Source of the DNA: Natrinema sp046097095
Lineage (GTDB): Archaea > Halobacteriota > Halobacteria > Halobacteriales > Natrialbaceae
Length of the DNA stretch: 64,000 nucleotides
Direction: 5' to 3'
NCBI RefSeq assembly: GCF_046097095.1
Contig: NZ_CP175698.1
Coordinates: forward strand, 1,860,001 to 1,924,000
The notes under the pieces were generated by a model that saw nothing but the letters and a program-made list of their open reading frames with translations, ran no database searches and was not told the origin of the DNA. Every line of letters begins with the position of its first letter. The first letter of the stretch is position 1. Both the position numbers and the translations under genes were made by a program. Below, piece after piece: positions 1 through 8,658 of this stretch.

Positions 1-75
1 CCCGTCTCCGTCGGGCGCGCTCCGGCCGCCGAACAATCGACCGATTCTTACCCGCGCCGTCCCTATCTCCCGGCG

Positions 76-1080
76 ATGGACGCGCCGCTGTGGACCGACA
101 CCCACGCCCCCGAGCTGGCCGAGTTGCCACAGGACGACGCTCGCGAATACTTGGAGCGAGCCGTCGAGGAGCCGATCAACCTCCTCTTGCAGGGTCCACC
201 CGGGAGCGGGAAGACGGCCGCGGCGCGTGCGCTCGCTCGCAAAGCCCACGAGGACCCGGACAACGACTTCGTCGAAATCAACGTCGCGGACTTCTTCGCC
301 CGAACCAAGACCGAGATCAAGAACGACCCGCGATTCGAACACTTCCTCGTCGGCCGCTCGTCGATGTCCAAACGGGACATGATCAACCACGTCCTCAAGG
401 AATCGGCGAGCTACGCGCCCGTCTCGGGCGGCTACACCACGATCTTGCTGGACAACGCCGAGGACGTCCGCGAGGACTTCCAGCAGGCGCTGCGCCGGAT
501 CATGGAGCAACACCACCGGACGACCCAGTTCATCGTCGCCACGCGCCAGCCCACGAAACTCATCCCACCGATCCGCTCGCGGTGTTTCCCCGTTTCCTTT
601 CGCTCGCCCTCGAGCGAGGAGCTCGTGACCGTCCTCGAGCGCATCGTCGAGCAAGAGGAGGTCGACTACGACGCGGACGGCCTCGAGTTCGTCGCGGGCT
701 ACGCCAACGGCAACCTTCGGCAGGCGATTCTGGCGGCACAGACCACCGTCGAGGACGCGGGCGAACTGACGATGAGCGCAGCCTACGAGACCCTCGGCGA
801 GGTCGGCCTGGACGACGAAATCGAGTCGATGATAGACGACGCCGAGGCCGGCGACTTTACCGACGCCCGATCGACGCTCGACGACCTGCTCGTCGATGAG
901 GGGATAGACGGCGGGGAGGTGCTCGAGGCGATCCTCCAGATCGCTCGCAAACGGTATCAGGGCGATCGGCTCGCCGAAATCCACCGGCTCGCCGCGGACG
1001 TCGAGTTCGAGATGCACGAGGGGACGAGCGACCGGATCCACGTCTCGCACCTGCTGGCGGAGTTGGGTCGGGACGCTTGA
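76..1080 (+). CDS. rfcC: RFC small-subunit-like AAA+ ATPase
   Basis: A 334-residue clamp-loader small subunit homologue, expected to help load PCNA on primed DNA. Seen: Walker A GPPGSGKT at residues 40-47, SRC arginine-finger motif at 169-171, and a C-terminal alpha-helical collar region. The Walker B stretch at about 123-130 reads ILLDNAE, so the usual DE pair is DN; ATP hydrolysis at this subunit's own site may be weak. Haloarchaea carry more than one RFC small subunit and this resembles the divergent second type. The ATG at 76 follows a purine-poor leader and nothing upstream in frame is convincing. The PCNA partner is encoded at 24.5-25.3 kb. Family assignment is firm; the exact paralogue letter is inference. 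Confidence 0.85.
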   Translation: MDAPLWTDTHAPELAELPQDDAREYLERAVEEPINLLLQGPPGSGKTAAARALARKAHEDPDNDFVEINVADFFARTKTEIKNDPRFEHFLVGRSSMSKRDMINHVLKESASYAPVSGGYTTILLDNAEDVREDFQQALRRIMEQHHRTTQFIVATRQPTKLIPPIRSRCFPVSFRSPSSEELVTVLERIVEQEEVDYDADGLEFVAGYANGNLRQAILAAQTTVEDAGELTMSAAYETLGEVGLDDEIESMIDDAEAGDFTDARSTLDDLLVDEGIDGGEVLEAILQIARKRYQGDRLAEIHRLAADVEFEMHEGTSDRIHVSHLLAELGRDA

Positions 1081-1303
1081 TCTCTCGCCGAGACCCGTCG
1101 CCGAGCCACTTTTTGCTCTCACCCTCGGCACGCTGGGTCGCGGTGAGTCGCCGACGAACCGCGACGTGACTCGCGAGGGACGATCGACCGCCCGCAGGGA
1201 GGGAGTGAGTCGGCTGGGGAGGTCGTGGACGCTCCTCGGTGCCGCGAGTGCAACGTTCGGTCTCGTCGATTCGGGCCGAACGTAACGAACACCGGTCCGT
1301 CGA

Positions 1304-2395
1304 TTATCGATTCCGCCGCTCGAGCACCAGCACGTATCGCGTCAGCGACCGGTGGACCCGACGCTCGAACGCCGACTCGAGTTCCCACCCCGCGGCTCGC
1401 GCCTCGCCGGCCCACGAGCGATCGGCGATCACGACCGCCCGTGGCGCGACTCGGTGGGCTTCGGAGAGCGCACCGGCGACGAGATCCTCGAGCCGGTGGG
1501 TGTCGATCTTCGACTGGCGGCCGTAGGGTGCGTCGAAGACCACGCCGTCGACCGCGTCGTCGAAAAGCGGCAGCCGGGTCGCGTCGCCGCGGCCGACGTG
1601 CCACGCGCCGCGCTCGACGCCGATCGGCGAGGGCTCGTCGCGTGCGAGGAAGTGCCGTAAGTTCGTCCGCGCCCCGGTGGCCATCTTCGCCTGCGCGTCG
1701 GTGCCGATGACATCCGCGCCGACGAGGCCGGCCTCGACGAGGACGCCGCCGGTGCCACACATCGGATCCAGAACCGTCGCGCCCGGCCGCGCACCGGCGA
1801 TGTTCGCGACGGCCCGGGCGAGCAGCGGGTCCATGCTCCCGGGCTGGAAGAAGGGTTTGTCCGTCGGCGCGCGGCTCCCGAAGTCGCGGACGCTCTCGGC
1901 CGCGAGCCAGCCGAGCGCGCAGACGGAGACCCGTTCGCCCGTCGGCTCGTCGCCAGCTTCTCCGTCTGCGTGCTCGAGCACGTCACCTCCGCCGGCATCG
2001 AGCACACCCTCCGAAAACGCGACCCGAAGGACGTGGTCTGGCTCCTCGAGGTCCACCGCAAAGCCCCGATCAACGAGAAGTTGCCCGAGTTCACGCTCGG
2101 CTCGGTCGGTGCTCACGCCGCTCGAGCCGTGGACGTCGGTCGCGCGCACGGCGACCGAGCCCTCGCGGTCGATTGTGGCGGCCTCGAGGACGGCGCGGGC
2201 GCTCGCGAGGTCCGCGTCACCCCGGCCCAGCAGGTCGCTCGCGCGGCGGGTGTAGGCGAGCCCGCGAACGCGTTCGGGGCTGATCACACGCGCGACGGCG
2301 AGACCGGGGGCGATCCGTTCGACGCCGCTGGCGGCACTCTCCGCTTCGCGGGCCGCGAACGGGTCGTCCTCGCCGCCTAGCTCGAGCAGGTACAC
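1304..2395 (-). CDS. tRNA (guanine(10)-N(2))-dimethyltransferase-type THUMP methyltransferase
   Basis: SAM-dependent RNA methyltransferase of the archaeal Trm-G10 type, which methylates N2 of G10 in tRNA. The N-terminal third is a THUMP-like RNA-binding region; the C-terminal half has the Rossmann motif I DPMCGTGGVLVEAG and motif IV FDAPYGRQS (a DAPY variant of the DPPY of N2-G methylases). I start it at the GTG at 2395, reading VYLLELGGEDDP, because the frame upstream to an ATG at 2458 looks unlike the family. That gives 363 residues. It is convergent with the RFC gene and stands alone. The start site is uncertain by up to 21 codons. Confidence 0.85.
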   Translation of the reverse strand: MYLLELGGEDDPFAAREAESAASGVERIAPGLAVARVISPERVRGLAYTRRASDLLGRGDADLASARAVLEAATIDREGSVAVRATDVHGSSGVSTDRAERELGQLLVDRGFAVDLEEPDHVLRVAFSEGVLDAGGGDVLEHADGEAGDEPTGERVSVCALGWLAAESVRDFGSRAPTDKPFFQPGSMDPLLARAVANIAGARPGATVLDPMCGTGGVLVEAGLVGADVIGTDAQAKMATGARTNLRHFLARDEPSPIGVERGAWHVGRGDATRLPLFDDAVDGVVFDAPYGRQSKIDTHRLEDLVAGALSEAHRVAPRAVVIADRSWAGEARAAGWELESAFERRVHRSLTRYVLVLERRNR

Positions 2396-2458
2396 GGTCG
2401 ATGGTGGCCGGCCCTCGGGTATGAGGCTGCCGTTTTTCGGGGATCGATTACGGATCAT

Positions 2459-2775
2459 CTCCCCGATGGCCGTTCTTCCACCGTCTTTCGGCGGCCAGCG
2501 CTCTGCTATCGTGGCGACACGGAAGCGCCACGTCCTCCCCAGCCGATCTCACTCCCGCCGGGCGGTCGTTTATCCACTGGCAGACGAAGAGCGTCGTCCA
2601 AGCCACTCGCTCACGAAGTTCGCGAAGACCTCGCGCCTCATCGACCATCAGTGAGCGGCCAGCGAACTGTGGTCAGCGCGCGCCATAGCACCTCGACCGT
2701 CGGATCTGAAGCGAGATACCACCGCTGCGCATGCAGGCAGCCGAAAACCGGCAATGTTCGCAGGTCGGCCCCGAC
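2459..2775. other. Intergenic region without a supported gene
   Basis: Upstream of the methyltransferase and of tbp. Short open frames on both strands here have arginine- and tryptophan-rich composition unlike the neighbouring acidic proteins, so I call no gene. The right-hand part grades into the AT-rich tbp promoter. Confidence 0.5.
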
Positions 2776-2846
2776 CGTATAAACCGGATATATCAGGTGG
2801 CGGTACCAACCTTTATAAGCCTTAAATACGTTTTTTAAAGCGACTA
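2776..2846 (+). promoter_or_regulatory. tbp promoter with several TATA-like elements
   Basis: Immediately before the TBP start the sequence turns AT-rich and holds several TATA-like blocks: GTATAAAC near 2778, GGATATATC near 2787, CTTTATAAG at 2811-2819, CTTAAATAC at 2821-2829 and a TTTTTTAAA run just before the ATG at 2847. The 2811-2819 box lies about 35 bases before the ATG, as expected for a nearly leaderless haloarchaeal transcript. Confidence 0.6.
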
Positions 2847-3407
2847 ATGACGGATCCGAAGGACACCATCAACATCGAAAACGTGGTGGCGTCGACCGGC
2901 ATCGGGCAGGAACTCGACCTCCAGAGCGTCGCGATGGACCTCGAGGGGGCCGATTACGACCCCGAGCAGTTCCCCGGTCTCGTCTACCGCACCCAGAATC
3001 CCAAGTCCGCCGCGCTGATCTTCCGGTCGGGGAAGATCGTCTGTACCGGCGCGAAGAGCACCGACGACGTCCACGAGAGCCTGCGTATCGTCTTCGATAA
3101 GCTCCGCGAACTCCAGATTCAGGTCAACGAGGACCCCGAGATTGTCGTCCAGAACATCGTCACGTCAGCCGACCTCGGCCGGAATCTCAACCTGAACGCG
3201 ATCGCCATCGGCCTCGGTCTCGAGAACATCGAGTACGAGCCCGAGCAGTTCCCCGGTCTCGTCTACCGTCTCGACGAGCCCGAGGTCGTCGCGTTGCTGT
3301 TTGGCTCCGGCAAGCTCGTCATCACCGGCGGCAAGAAGCCTGAAGACGCCGAACACGCCGTCGACAAGATCGTCTCTCGGCTCGAGGATCTGGGCCTGCT
3401 CGAGTAA
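2847..3407 (+). CDS. tbp: TATA-box-binding protein
   Basis: General transcription factor that binds the TATA box and recruits TFB and RNA polymerase. The 186 residues are two direct repeats of the TBP fold: each carries a copy of EQFPGLVYR (near 50 and 140) followed by a stretch such as ALIFRSGKIVCTGAKS or ALLFGSGKLVITGGKK. The length is typical. The protein is very acidic, as in halophiles. The ATG sits 27-35 bases behind clear TATA boxes. Haloarchaea often have several TBPs; this full-length copy looks like the housekeeping one, but that is inference. Confidence 0.97.
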   Translation: MTDPKDTINIENVVASTGIGQELDLQSVAMDLEGADYDPEQFPGLVYRTQNPKSAALIFRSGKIVCTGAKSTDDVHESLRIVFDKLRELQIQVNEDPEIVVQNIVTSADLGRNLNLNAIAIGLGLENIEYEPEQFPGLVYRLDEPEVVALLFGSGKLVITGGKKPEDAEHAVDKIVSRLEDLGLLE

Positions 3408-3733
3408 CGCCGTCCGTTTTCGTCACCTGCCCGAGCCGATACCGACGCCACCGCAGTACCAGCCGCCGACGGGCGCGCCGTGAACGACCGCCGCGCTCGA
3501 CGTTTGCGGTCCTCGTTTTCACCGACCTCCGGCCGGTAGTCACGGCTTACCACCGGTCGAGACCTCGGTCCGTGTTCTGTTTCGTCACCAGTCACACGAA
3601 TCGCCGTCGCTTTCACCGGATTGTCGATCGTTCAATCTCGCCCGAGTAGGCCCGACTCGACTGAACCGAGTCGGATTCGTCGAAACGACCGGTCGCGTTT
3701 ATCCGGATCTCGGTCGCTGACTGTCACGTGCCC
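3408..3733. other. Intergenic region without a supported gene
   Basis: About 325 bases between tbp and the next gene. A T-rich tract (CCGTTTTCGTC) shortly after the tbp stop could end transcription. Overlapping frames on both strands are arginine-rich shadows. I see no RNA gene. Confidence 0.4.
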
Positions 3734-4153
3734 ATGACGATCCATCCAGAGCGACCGACGACCGGTTCGGATCGGGTTCACCTCGGTACTGACGGTGCGA
3801 TCGGGTACCGCCCCCTCCCGCGGAAGACGATCCGCGACGTGCTCGAGAGCGATCGCCGGCGCGAGGTGATCCGCTGTGCGCTTGCGACCGACGAGCCGAT
3901 TTCGGTCCGCACGCTGGTCGGTCGACTCGCCGACGCGGAGCACGATCCGACGGTCGGGACGACGATCCATCGGCTTCGCCAGCGAATTCACACGTCGCTG
4001 TGCCGAACTCATCTCCCGTTGCTCGAGGACCACGATATCGTTCGCTTCGACCGGGTTCGAAACCTCGTCGGCCCGGCCACAAACTGCTCGGCGTTCGAAT
4101 CCCTCCTCGAGTTTGACTCCCTCGAGCGGCCGATCGCCGCCCGGCTGAAATAA
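3734..4153 (+). CDS. Haloarchaeal DUF7344-like protein, possible winged helix
   Basis: A 139-residue soluble protein. The segment RKTIRDVLESDRRREVIRCALATDEPISVRTLVGRLAD has the look of the haloarchaeal winged-helix family (DUF7344-like) in which a helix named by 'RRR-x-x-x' is followed by a helix starting at 'PI/TVRELA'. No enzyme motif is seen. I use the ATG at 3734; a GTG two codons upstream at 3728 is possible. The gene stands alone between tbp and the convergent hisG. A DNA-binding role is inference from the domain shape only. Confidence 0.6.
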   Translation: MTIHPERPTTGSDRVHLGTDGAIGYRPLPRKTIRDVLESDRRREVIRCALATDEPISVRTLVGRLADAEHDPTVGTTIHRLRQRIHTSLCRTHLPLLEDHDIVRFDRVRNLVGPATNCSAFESLLEFDSLERPIAARLK

Positions 4154-4181
4154 CCTCGTCGCGACGGCTCGCGCCGGCCGC

Positions 4182-5039
4182 TCACTCGACGAGTCGCTCG
4201 ATTTCGGTCACCAGAATATCGCTCGCGCCGGCCGCCTTGACCTCGGTGATCGTCTCGAAAACGTCGCTTTCGTTGACGACCGCGTGGACTGCGACCTTCT
4301 CCTCGTCGCCCTCGTCGGCAATCTCCATGATCGTCGGGCCGCCCATCCCCGGAATGACGTCGCGGACGTCTTCGAGTCGTTCCTGTGGCACGTTCATCAT
4401 CAGGTAGCGCTTCCCCTCGGCGTGTTTGACGGAAGACAGCGCGGTCCGGACCTCCTCGACTTTCGGCTCCTCGAGGATGTCGTCGCGGCCGAACAGCCGG
4501 ACGGAACTCTCGAGCACCTCGTCGACGACGGCCAGCCGGTTCATCTTGAGCGTCGTGCCGGTGCTCGTGATGTCGACGATGGCGTCGGCCATCTCGACGT
4601 GGGGGGTCAGCTCCGTCGCGCCCGAGACTTCGACGATGTCGGGTTCGACGCCGGTGTCGGCGAAGAAGTCTTCCGTGATGTTCGGAAACTCCGTGGCGAC
4701 GATCTTGCCCGCCAGGTCGTCGACGGACTCGATGTCGCCGTCCTCGGGCGCGGCGAGGACCAGTCGGCAGCGCCCGAACTCGAGGTCGAGCAACTCGGAG
4801 ACGGTGTCGACGCGCGCCTCACAGACCTGATCGAAGCCGGTGATACCGAGGTCGGCCGCGCCGTCGGCGACGTACTCCGGAATGTCGGCCGCGCGGGCGA
4901 ACAGCACGGTCACGTCGGGATCGACGGTGTCGGCGTAGAGTTTGCGGTCGGCACCGTTCTCGAGGTGAAGTCCCGCCCGCTCTAGGAGGTCGATCGTCGG
5001 CTCGTGCAGGCGGCCCTTGTTGGGAACGGCGATTCGCAT
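4182..5039 (-). CDS. hisG: ATP phosphoribosyltransferase, long form
   Basis: Catalyses the first step of histidine synthesis, condensing ATP with PRPP to phosphoribosyl-ATP. The protein starts MRIAVPNKGRLHEPTIDLL, the hallmark of the family, contains the PRPP-binding stretch DAIVDITSTGTTLKMNRL near residues 150-170, and ends with a roughly 75-residue ACT-like regulatory domain. The 285-residue length marks the long HisG form that does not need HisZ and is feedback-inhibited by histidine. No other his gene is near, as is common in haloarchaea where his genes are scattered. Confidence 0.95.
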   Translation of the reverse strand: MRIAVPNKGRLHEPTIDLLERAGLHLENGADRKLYADTVDPDVTVLFARAADIPEYVADGAADLGITGFDQVCEARVDTVSELLDLEFGRCRLVLAAPEDGDIESVDDLAGKIVATEFPNITEDFFADTGVEPDIVEVSGATELTPHVEMADAIVDITSTGTTLKMNRLAVVDEVLESSVRLFGRDDILEEPKVEEVRTALSSVKHAEGKRYLMMNVPQERLEDVRDVIPGMGGPTIMEIADEGDEEKVAVHAVVNESDVFETITEVKAAGASDILVTEIERLVE

Positions 5040-5175
5040 ATGTCCGGTGTTGGGTAGCGGCGGGGAATTGTCTTTTCATCCGGGCGAGCGGTCGGCTCGT
5101 GGCATGCCCGCTCCCGGCGACGGCCACCCCCAGCTCCTTGGGGCACGGCCCCGTATCTCATTCGAGGATGGAGTG

Positions 5176-7512
5176 ATGGACGAGCACGATCACCGCGTGG
5201 ACGACGACGGCGTGTCGGCTGCTGACCGCGAGCGGTCCGACCGGGTCGAGGAGTCGCTGCTCGAGGACGAGGCCGACGACGCCGAGCGCGCACACGACGA
5301 AATCCAGGACCGGCAGGAACGCGGGGAGGGCCACGCCGAACACGGAAATCGCGATCACGGTGGTGGCCACGACCACGGTGGCGGTCACGGCGACCACGGC
5401 GGCGGAATGCACGAGGGCCACGAGACGATGTTCCGGCGGCGGTTTTTCGTCTCGACGCTGCTCTCGATTCCCGTTCTGTTGTACAGCGAGGCGCTCCAGA
5501 CGTGGCTCGGCTTTTCGGTCCCCGCGTTCCCCGGCAGCGAGTGGATCAATCCCGTCTTCGCGGTGATCGTCTTCGCCTACGGCGGTGTCCCCTTCCTCGA
5601 GATGGCCGTCCCCGAACTGCGCGATCGCGCGCCGGGGATGATGACGCTCATCTCGATGGCGATCACCGTCGCGTTCGGCTACAGCCTCGCGAGCGTCGTC
5701 GTCCCTACGGAGGCGGCGTTCTTCTGGGAACTCGTCACGCTGATCGACATCATGCTGCTGGGCCACTGGATCGAGATGCGCTCCGTCCGGCGGGCCTCGA
5801 GCGCGCTGGACGAACTGGCGAAACTCATGCCCGACACGGCCGAGCGGATCACGGATGACGGTGAGACCGAAGAAGTGCCAGCGAGCGAACTCGAGGCGGA
5901 AGATCTCGTCCTCGTTCGGCCCGGCGCGAGCGTGCCCGCCGACGGCGTCGTCGAGGAGGGCGACTCGGACGTGAACGAGTCGATGATCACCGGCGAATCG
6001 ATGGCGGTCGCGAAGGAGCCCGGTGACGAGGTAATCGGCGGAACGATCAACGGGGACGGCAGCCTTCGCGTGCGGATCAGCGCGACGGGCGAGGAGACGA
6101 CGCTTGCTGGCATTATGCGGCTGGTCGAGGAGGCTCAGTCGAGTGAGTCGAAGACGCAGGCGCTGGCCGACCGCGCCGCGGGCTGGCTGTTCTACGTCGC
6201 GCTCGGCGCGGCCGTCGTCACGGCCGTCGCGTGGACGATCGCGACGGGCTTCGATTCGGCGGTGATCGAGCGGGTCGTCACCGTCCTCGTCATCGCCTGT
6301 CCGCACGCGCTCGGGCTGGCGATCCCGCTGGTCGTCGCGATCAACACCTCGCTGGCCGCGCGCAACGGGATGCTCGTCCGCGACCGGATCGCCATGGAGC
6401 AGGCTCGAACCCTCGATACCGTCGTCTTCGACAAGACCGGGACGCTCACCGAGGGCGAACAGGGCGTCGTCGATATCGCGACCGTTGACGGCGTCTCCGA
6501 GGACGAAGCCCTCGCACTCGCCGCGACCGTCGAGGGCGATTCCGAGCACATGATCGCCCGGGCCATCCGCGAGGCGGCCGACGAACGCGGCCTCGAGACG
6601 CGTCCGGCAACCGACTTCGAGGCGCTGAAAGGTCGCGGCGTTCGTGCGACGGTCGACGGGGCGGCGCTTCGCGCCGCCGGAGTATCTCGCGGCGACGAAC
6701 CGCGAGACGGCGAACGGGTCTCCGTCGGCGGGCCGAACCTGCTCGCGGAACTCGAGGGTGACGTGCCAGCGACACTCGAGCAGTTCGCAGAGCGGGCGGG
6801 CGAGAACGCACAGACCGTCGTGTATCTCGTTCGCGAGGGCGAGCGCAGCGAGCCCTCAGACCGAGCGAGTCGCGAGGAACGGCCGATCGCCGCGGTCGCG
6901 CTCGCGGACGTGATCCGCCCGGAGAGCTACCGCGTGGTCGACGCGCTCCACGAGTTGGGACTCGAGGTGGCGATGCTGACAGGCGACTCCGAGGACGTGG
7001 CCCACGCGGTCGCGGCCGACCTCGGGATCGACACGGTCTTCGCCGAGGTACTGCCCGAGGACAAGGACGCGAAGATCACGGAGCTACGGGAGCGGGGGAA
7101 AGCCGTCGCGATGGTCGGCGACGGGGTCAACGACGCGCCGGCGCTCGCGCGGGCCGACATCGGGGTCGCGATCGGCAGCGGAACGGACGTCGCCGTCCAG
7201 TCAGCGGAGATCGTGCTGGTCCAGAACGATCCGATGGACGTGGTTCGGCTCGTGAAACTGAGTCGCGCGAGCTACCGGAAGATGCAACAGAACCTCGTCT
7301 GGGCCGCGGGCTACAACGTCTTCGCGCTCCCGCTGGCGGCCGGGATCCTCGCGCCGATCGGCGTTCTCCTCTCGCCGGCGGTCGGCGCGTTGCTCATGTC
7401 GCTCAGCACGGTGATCGTCGCGATCAACGCGCAGTTCCTCCGACGCGTCGACCTCTCCGTGCCGAGCCTACCGGGTGTCTCCGCGTCGGGAGAGCCGCGG
7501 CCGGCGGACTGA
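5176..7512 (+). CDS. copB: CopB-type (P1B-3) heavy-metal-transporting ATPase
   Basis: Membrane ATPase expected to export copper or a related metal. Instead of Cys-containing HMA domains it has a His/Gly-rich N-terminus (about residues 57-83, several HGGGH-like units), and its metal-site motif in the membrane is CPH (VIACPHALGLA), which together define the CopB/P1B-3 class. Phosphorylation motif DKTGTLTEG, hinge GDGVNDAPAL and a TGES motif are intact. The normally invariant HP of the nucleotide domain (SEHP) reads SEHM here. The ATG at 5176, giving 778 residues, is chosen because GGAG precedes it; earlier in-frame ATGs lead into unlikely sequence. The copper regulator, CopZ and CopA lie downstream. 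Confidence 0.9.
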   Translation: MDEHDHRVDDDGVSAADRERSDRVEESLLEDEADDAERAHDEIQDRQERGEGHAEHGNRDHGGGHDHGGGHGDHGGGMHEGHETMFRRRFFVSTLLSIPVLLYSEALQTWLGFSVPAFPGSEWINPVFAVIVFAYGGVPFLEMAVPELRDRAPGMMTLISMAITVAFGYSLASVVVPTEAAFFWELVTLIDIMLLGHWIEMRSVRRASSALDELAKLMPDTAERITDDGETEEVPASELEAEDLVLVRPGASVPADGVVEEGDSDVNESMITGESMAVAKEPGDEVIGGTINGDGSLRVRISATGEETTLAGIMRLVEEAQSSESKTQALADRAAGWLFYVALGAAVVTAVAWTIATGFDSAVIERVVTVLVIACPHALGLAIPLVVAINTSLAARNGMLVRDRIAMEQARTLDTVVFDKTGTLTEGEQGVVDIATVDGVSEDEALALAATVEGDSEHMIARAIREAADERGLETRPATDFEALKGRGVRATVDGAALRAAGVSRGDEPRDGERVSVGGPNLLAELEGDVPATLEQFAERAGENAQTVVYLVREGERSEPSDRASREERPIAAVALADVIRPESYRVVDALHELGLEVAMLTGDSEDVAHAVAADLGIDTVFAEVLPEDKDAKITELRERGKAVAMVGDGVNDAPALARADIGVAIGSGTDVAVQSAEIVLVQNDPMDVVRLVKLSRASYRKMQQNLVWAAGYNVFALPLAAGILAPIGVLLSPAVGALLMSLSTVIVAINAQFLRRVDLSVPSLPGVSASGEPRPAD

Positions 7513-7700
7513 GCCGCGACTGTCTGACCGGTAGCCGGACCGACGCTCCCGCCGTCGCTCACGGGCACGACGGAGTCGGGAACGGGTTCGCGGACAGTCC
7601 GTGAGACGGCACACCGTCTCGATACCGAGCCCGGCCGTCGCAGCCGACCGCGCCACCGCGGTAACGCGGGCCGCTCGAGGCGCAGTCTGCCGCCGCGGCG

Positions 7701-8069
7701 TTATCGATCCCGCTCGAGCGCGTTCCGTCGCTGCTCGTACTCCTCCTCACTCAGGTCGCCGCGGGCGTACGCGACGCGCAGTTCCTCGAGTGCCCGATCG
7801 TTACCGCCCGGCCCGGCGATTGCGCGGTAGAGGAGGTAGCCCCCGCCGACGATCGCGATGAGAAACGCTAACTGCATCGCGACGGCGACGAGCGCCATCC
7901 AACCGGCTCCGGTTCCGCCGCCCCACATTCCGTGGCCCCACGTGCCGCCCATCATCGGGCCAAAGCCCAGCATTCCGAACCCCATGAACACCATTGGAAG
8001 TACGATGAGGGCACCGATGGCAATGAGGACGGCCGTGGCGAGTCGGGTGTCGCGTGTCTCTGCTGTCAT
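7701..8069 (-). CDS. SHOCT-domain membrane protein of the copper region
   Basis: About 122 residues: two membrane helices (about 9-35 and 52-82) separated by a Gly/Met/His/Trp-rich loop containing GFGPMMGG, and a C-terminal SHOCT domain (ALEELRVAYARGDLSEEEY). SHOCT is a short bihelical module of unknown function often attached to membrane helices. I start at the ATG at 8069, preceded by GGTGAT; an ATG 11 codons upstream is possible. Its place between copB and copZ and the Met/His-rich loop suggest a link to copper, but no function is known. Confidence 0.75.
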   Translation of the reverse strand: MTAETRDTRLATAVLIAIGALIVLPMVFMGFGMLGFGPMMGGTWGHGMWGGGTGAGWMALVAVAMQLAFLIAIVGGGYLLYRAIAGPGGNDRALEELRVAYARGDLSEEEYEQRRNALERDR

Positions 8070-8334
8070 GTGGATCACCGGCGACGGGTCGTCCGTCTCC
8101 ACCTCGGAAAACGGTCTCCGTATTCAATGCAATTTTCCCTTCGAACCCAAGGTCGCTGTACGGATCACCTTCGATATGTACGGTTGTGCACGATTCGCTG
8201 ACCGAATTCGAACCTGCCTCGCCGAAGCCGCGTACCGATCCGAACGTCTCGGCCTCGGCCGCTTTCGAAGCCACGGTGTACTCTGTCGGCTCTCGACCGC
8301 AGATTGGAGCGTCGTAAAACGGTGACTGGCTCGA

Positions 8335-8532
8335 TTACGCCGATGCCTCGTAGCCGGCCTCGTCGACCGCTTCGACGAGCGCCGGCGTCTCAGCGTCGCC
8401 CTCGACGGTCGCCTGCTCCGCGTCGCGGTCGACGTCTACCGAGTTGACGCCGTCGACGTCCTCGAGCGCTTCTTCGACGGTCTGTTCACAGTGTTCACAG
8501 GACATGCCTTCGACGGTGATTGTCCGGCTCAT
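8335..8532 (-). CDS. copZ: Copper chaperone, heavy-metal-associated domain
   Basis: A 65-residue stand-alone HMA domain: beta strand, metal loop GMSCEHC (residues 9-15) with the two Cu(I)-binding cysteines, helix EQTVEEAL, and the final VDEAGYEAS strand. It is expected to bind Cu(I) in the cytosol and hand it to CopA. The ATG at 8532 begins MSRTITVEGM, a typical CopZ start; an upstream in-frame ATG would add 11 unlike residues. It is divergent from the metal-sensing regulator at 8659, so both promoters share the 126-base gap. Confidence 0.9.
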   Translation of the reverse strand: MSRTITVEGMSCEHCEQTVEEALEDVDGVNSVDVDRDAEQATVEGDAETPALVEAVDEAGYEASA

Positions 8533-8569
8533 AGGCTCATATACGGACTCGGGTTCTTTGTGCATTATC

Positions 8570-8580
8570 CTTTATAACCC
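8570..8580 (-). promoter_or_regulatory. TATA box of copZ
   Basis: On the minus strand GGGTTATAAAG lies about 40 bases before the copZ ATG, predicting a start of transcription near 8548 and a leader of roughly 15 bases. It sits in the shared intergenic region with the divergent regulator gene. Confidence 0.5.
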
Positions 8581-8658
8581 GAAGCATGAGACGATACCCA
8601 CTTTTGAATCGAAAGCACTATCCCCCGAACTCTTTGCCCTCGAGACCGAACGGCCAGT

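Noticed and set aside
2448..2648. 66-codon minus-strand frame before the THUMP methyltransferase
   Set aside because: Composition rich in Arg and Trp, no homology features and no promoter.
5128..5143. CCCCA/TGGGG inverted repeat before copB as a copper operator
   Set aside because: Short, GC-rich and without a match at the copA or copZ promoters.
5158..6549. 463-codon open frame antisense to copB
   Set aside because: Shadow of the ATPase gene; composition of repeated RD/GRDR blocks and no recognisable domain.
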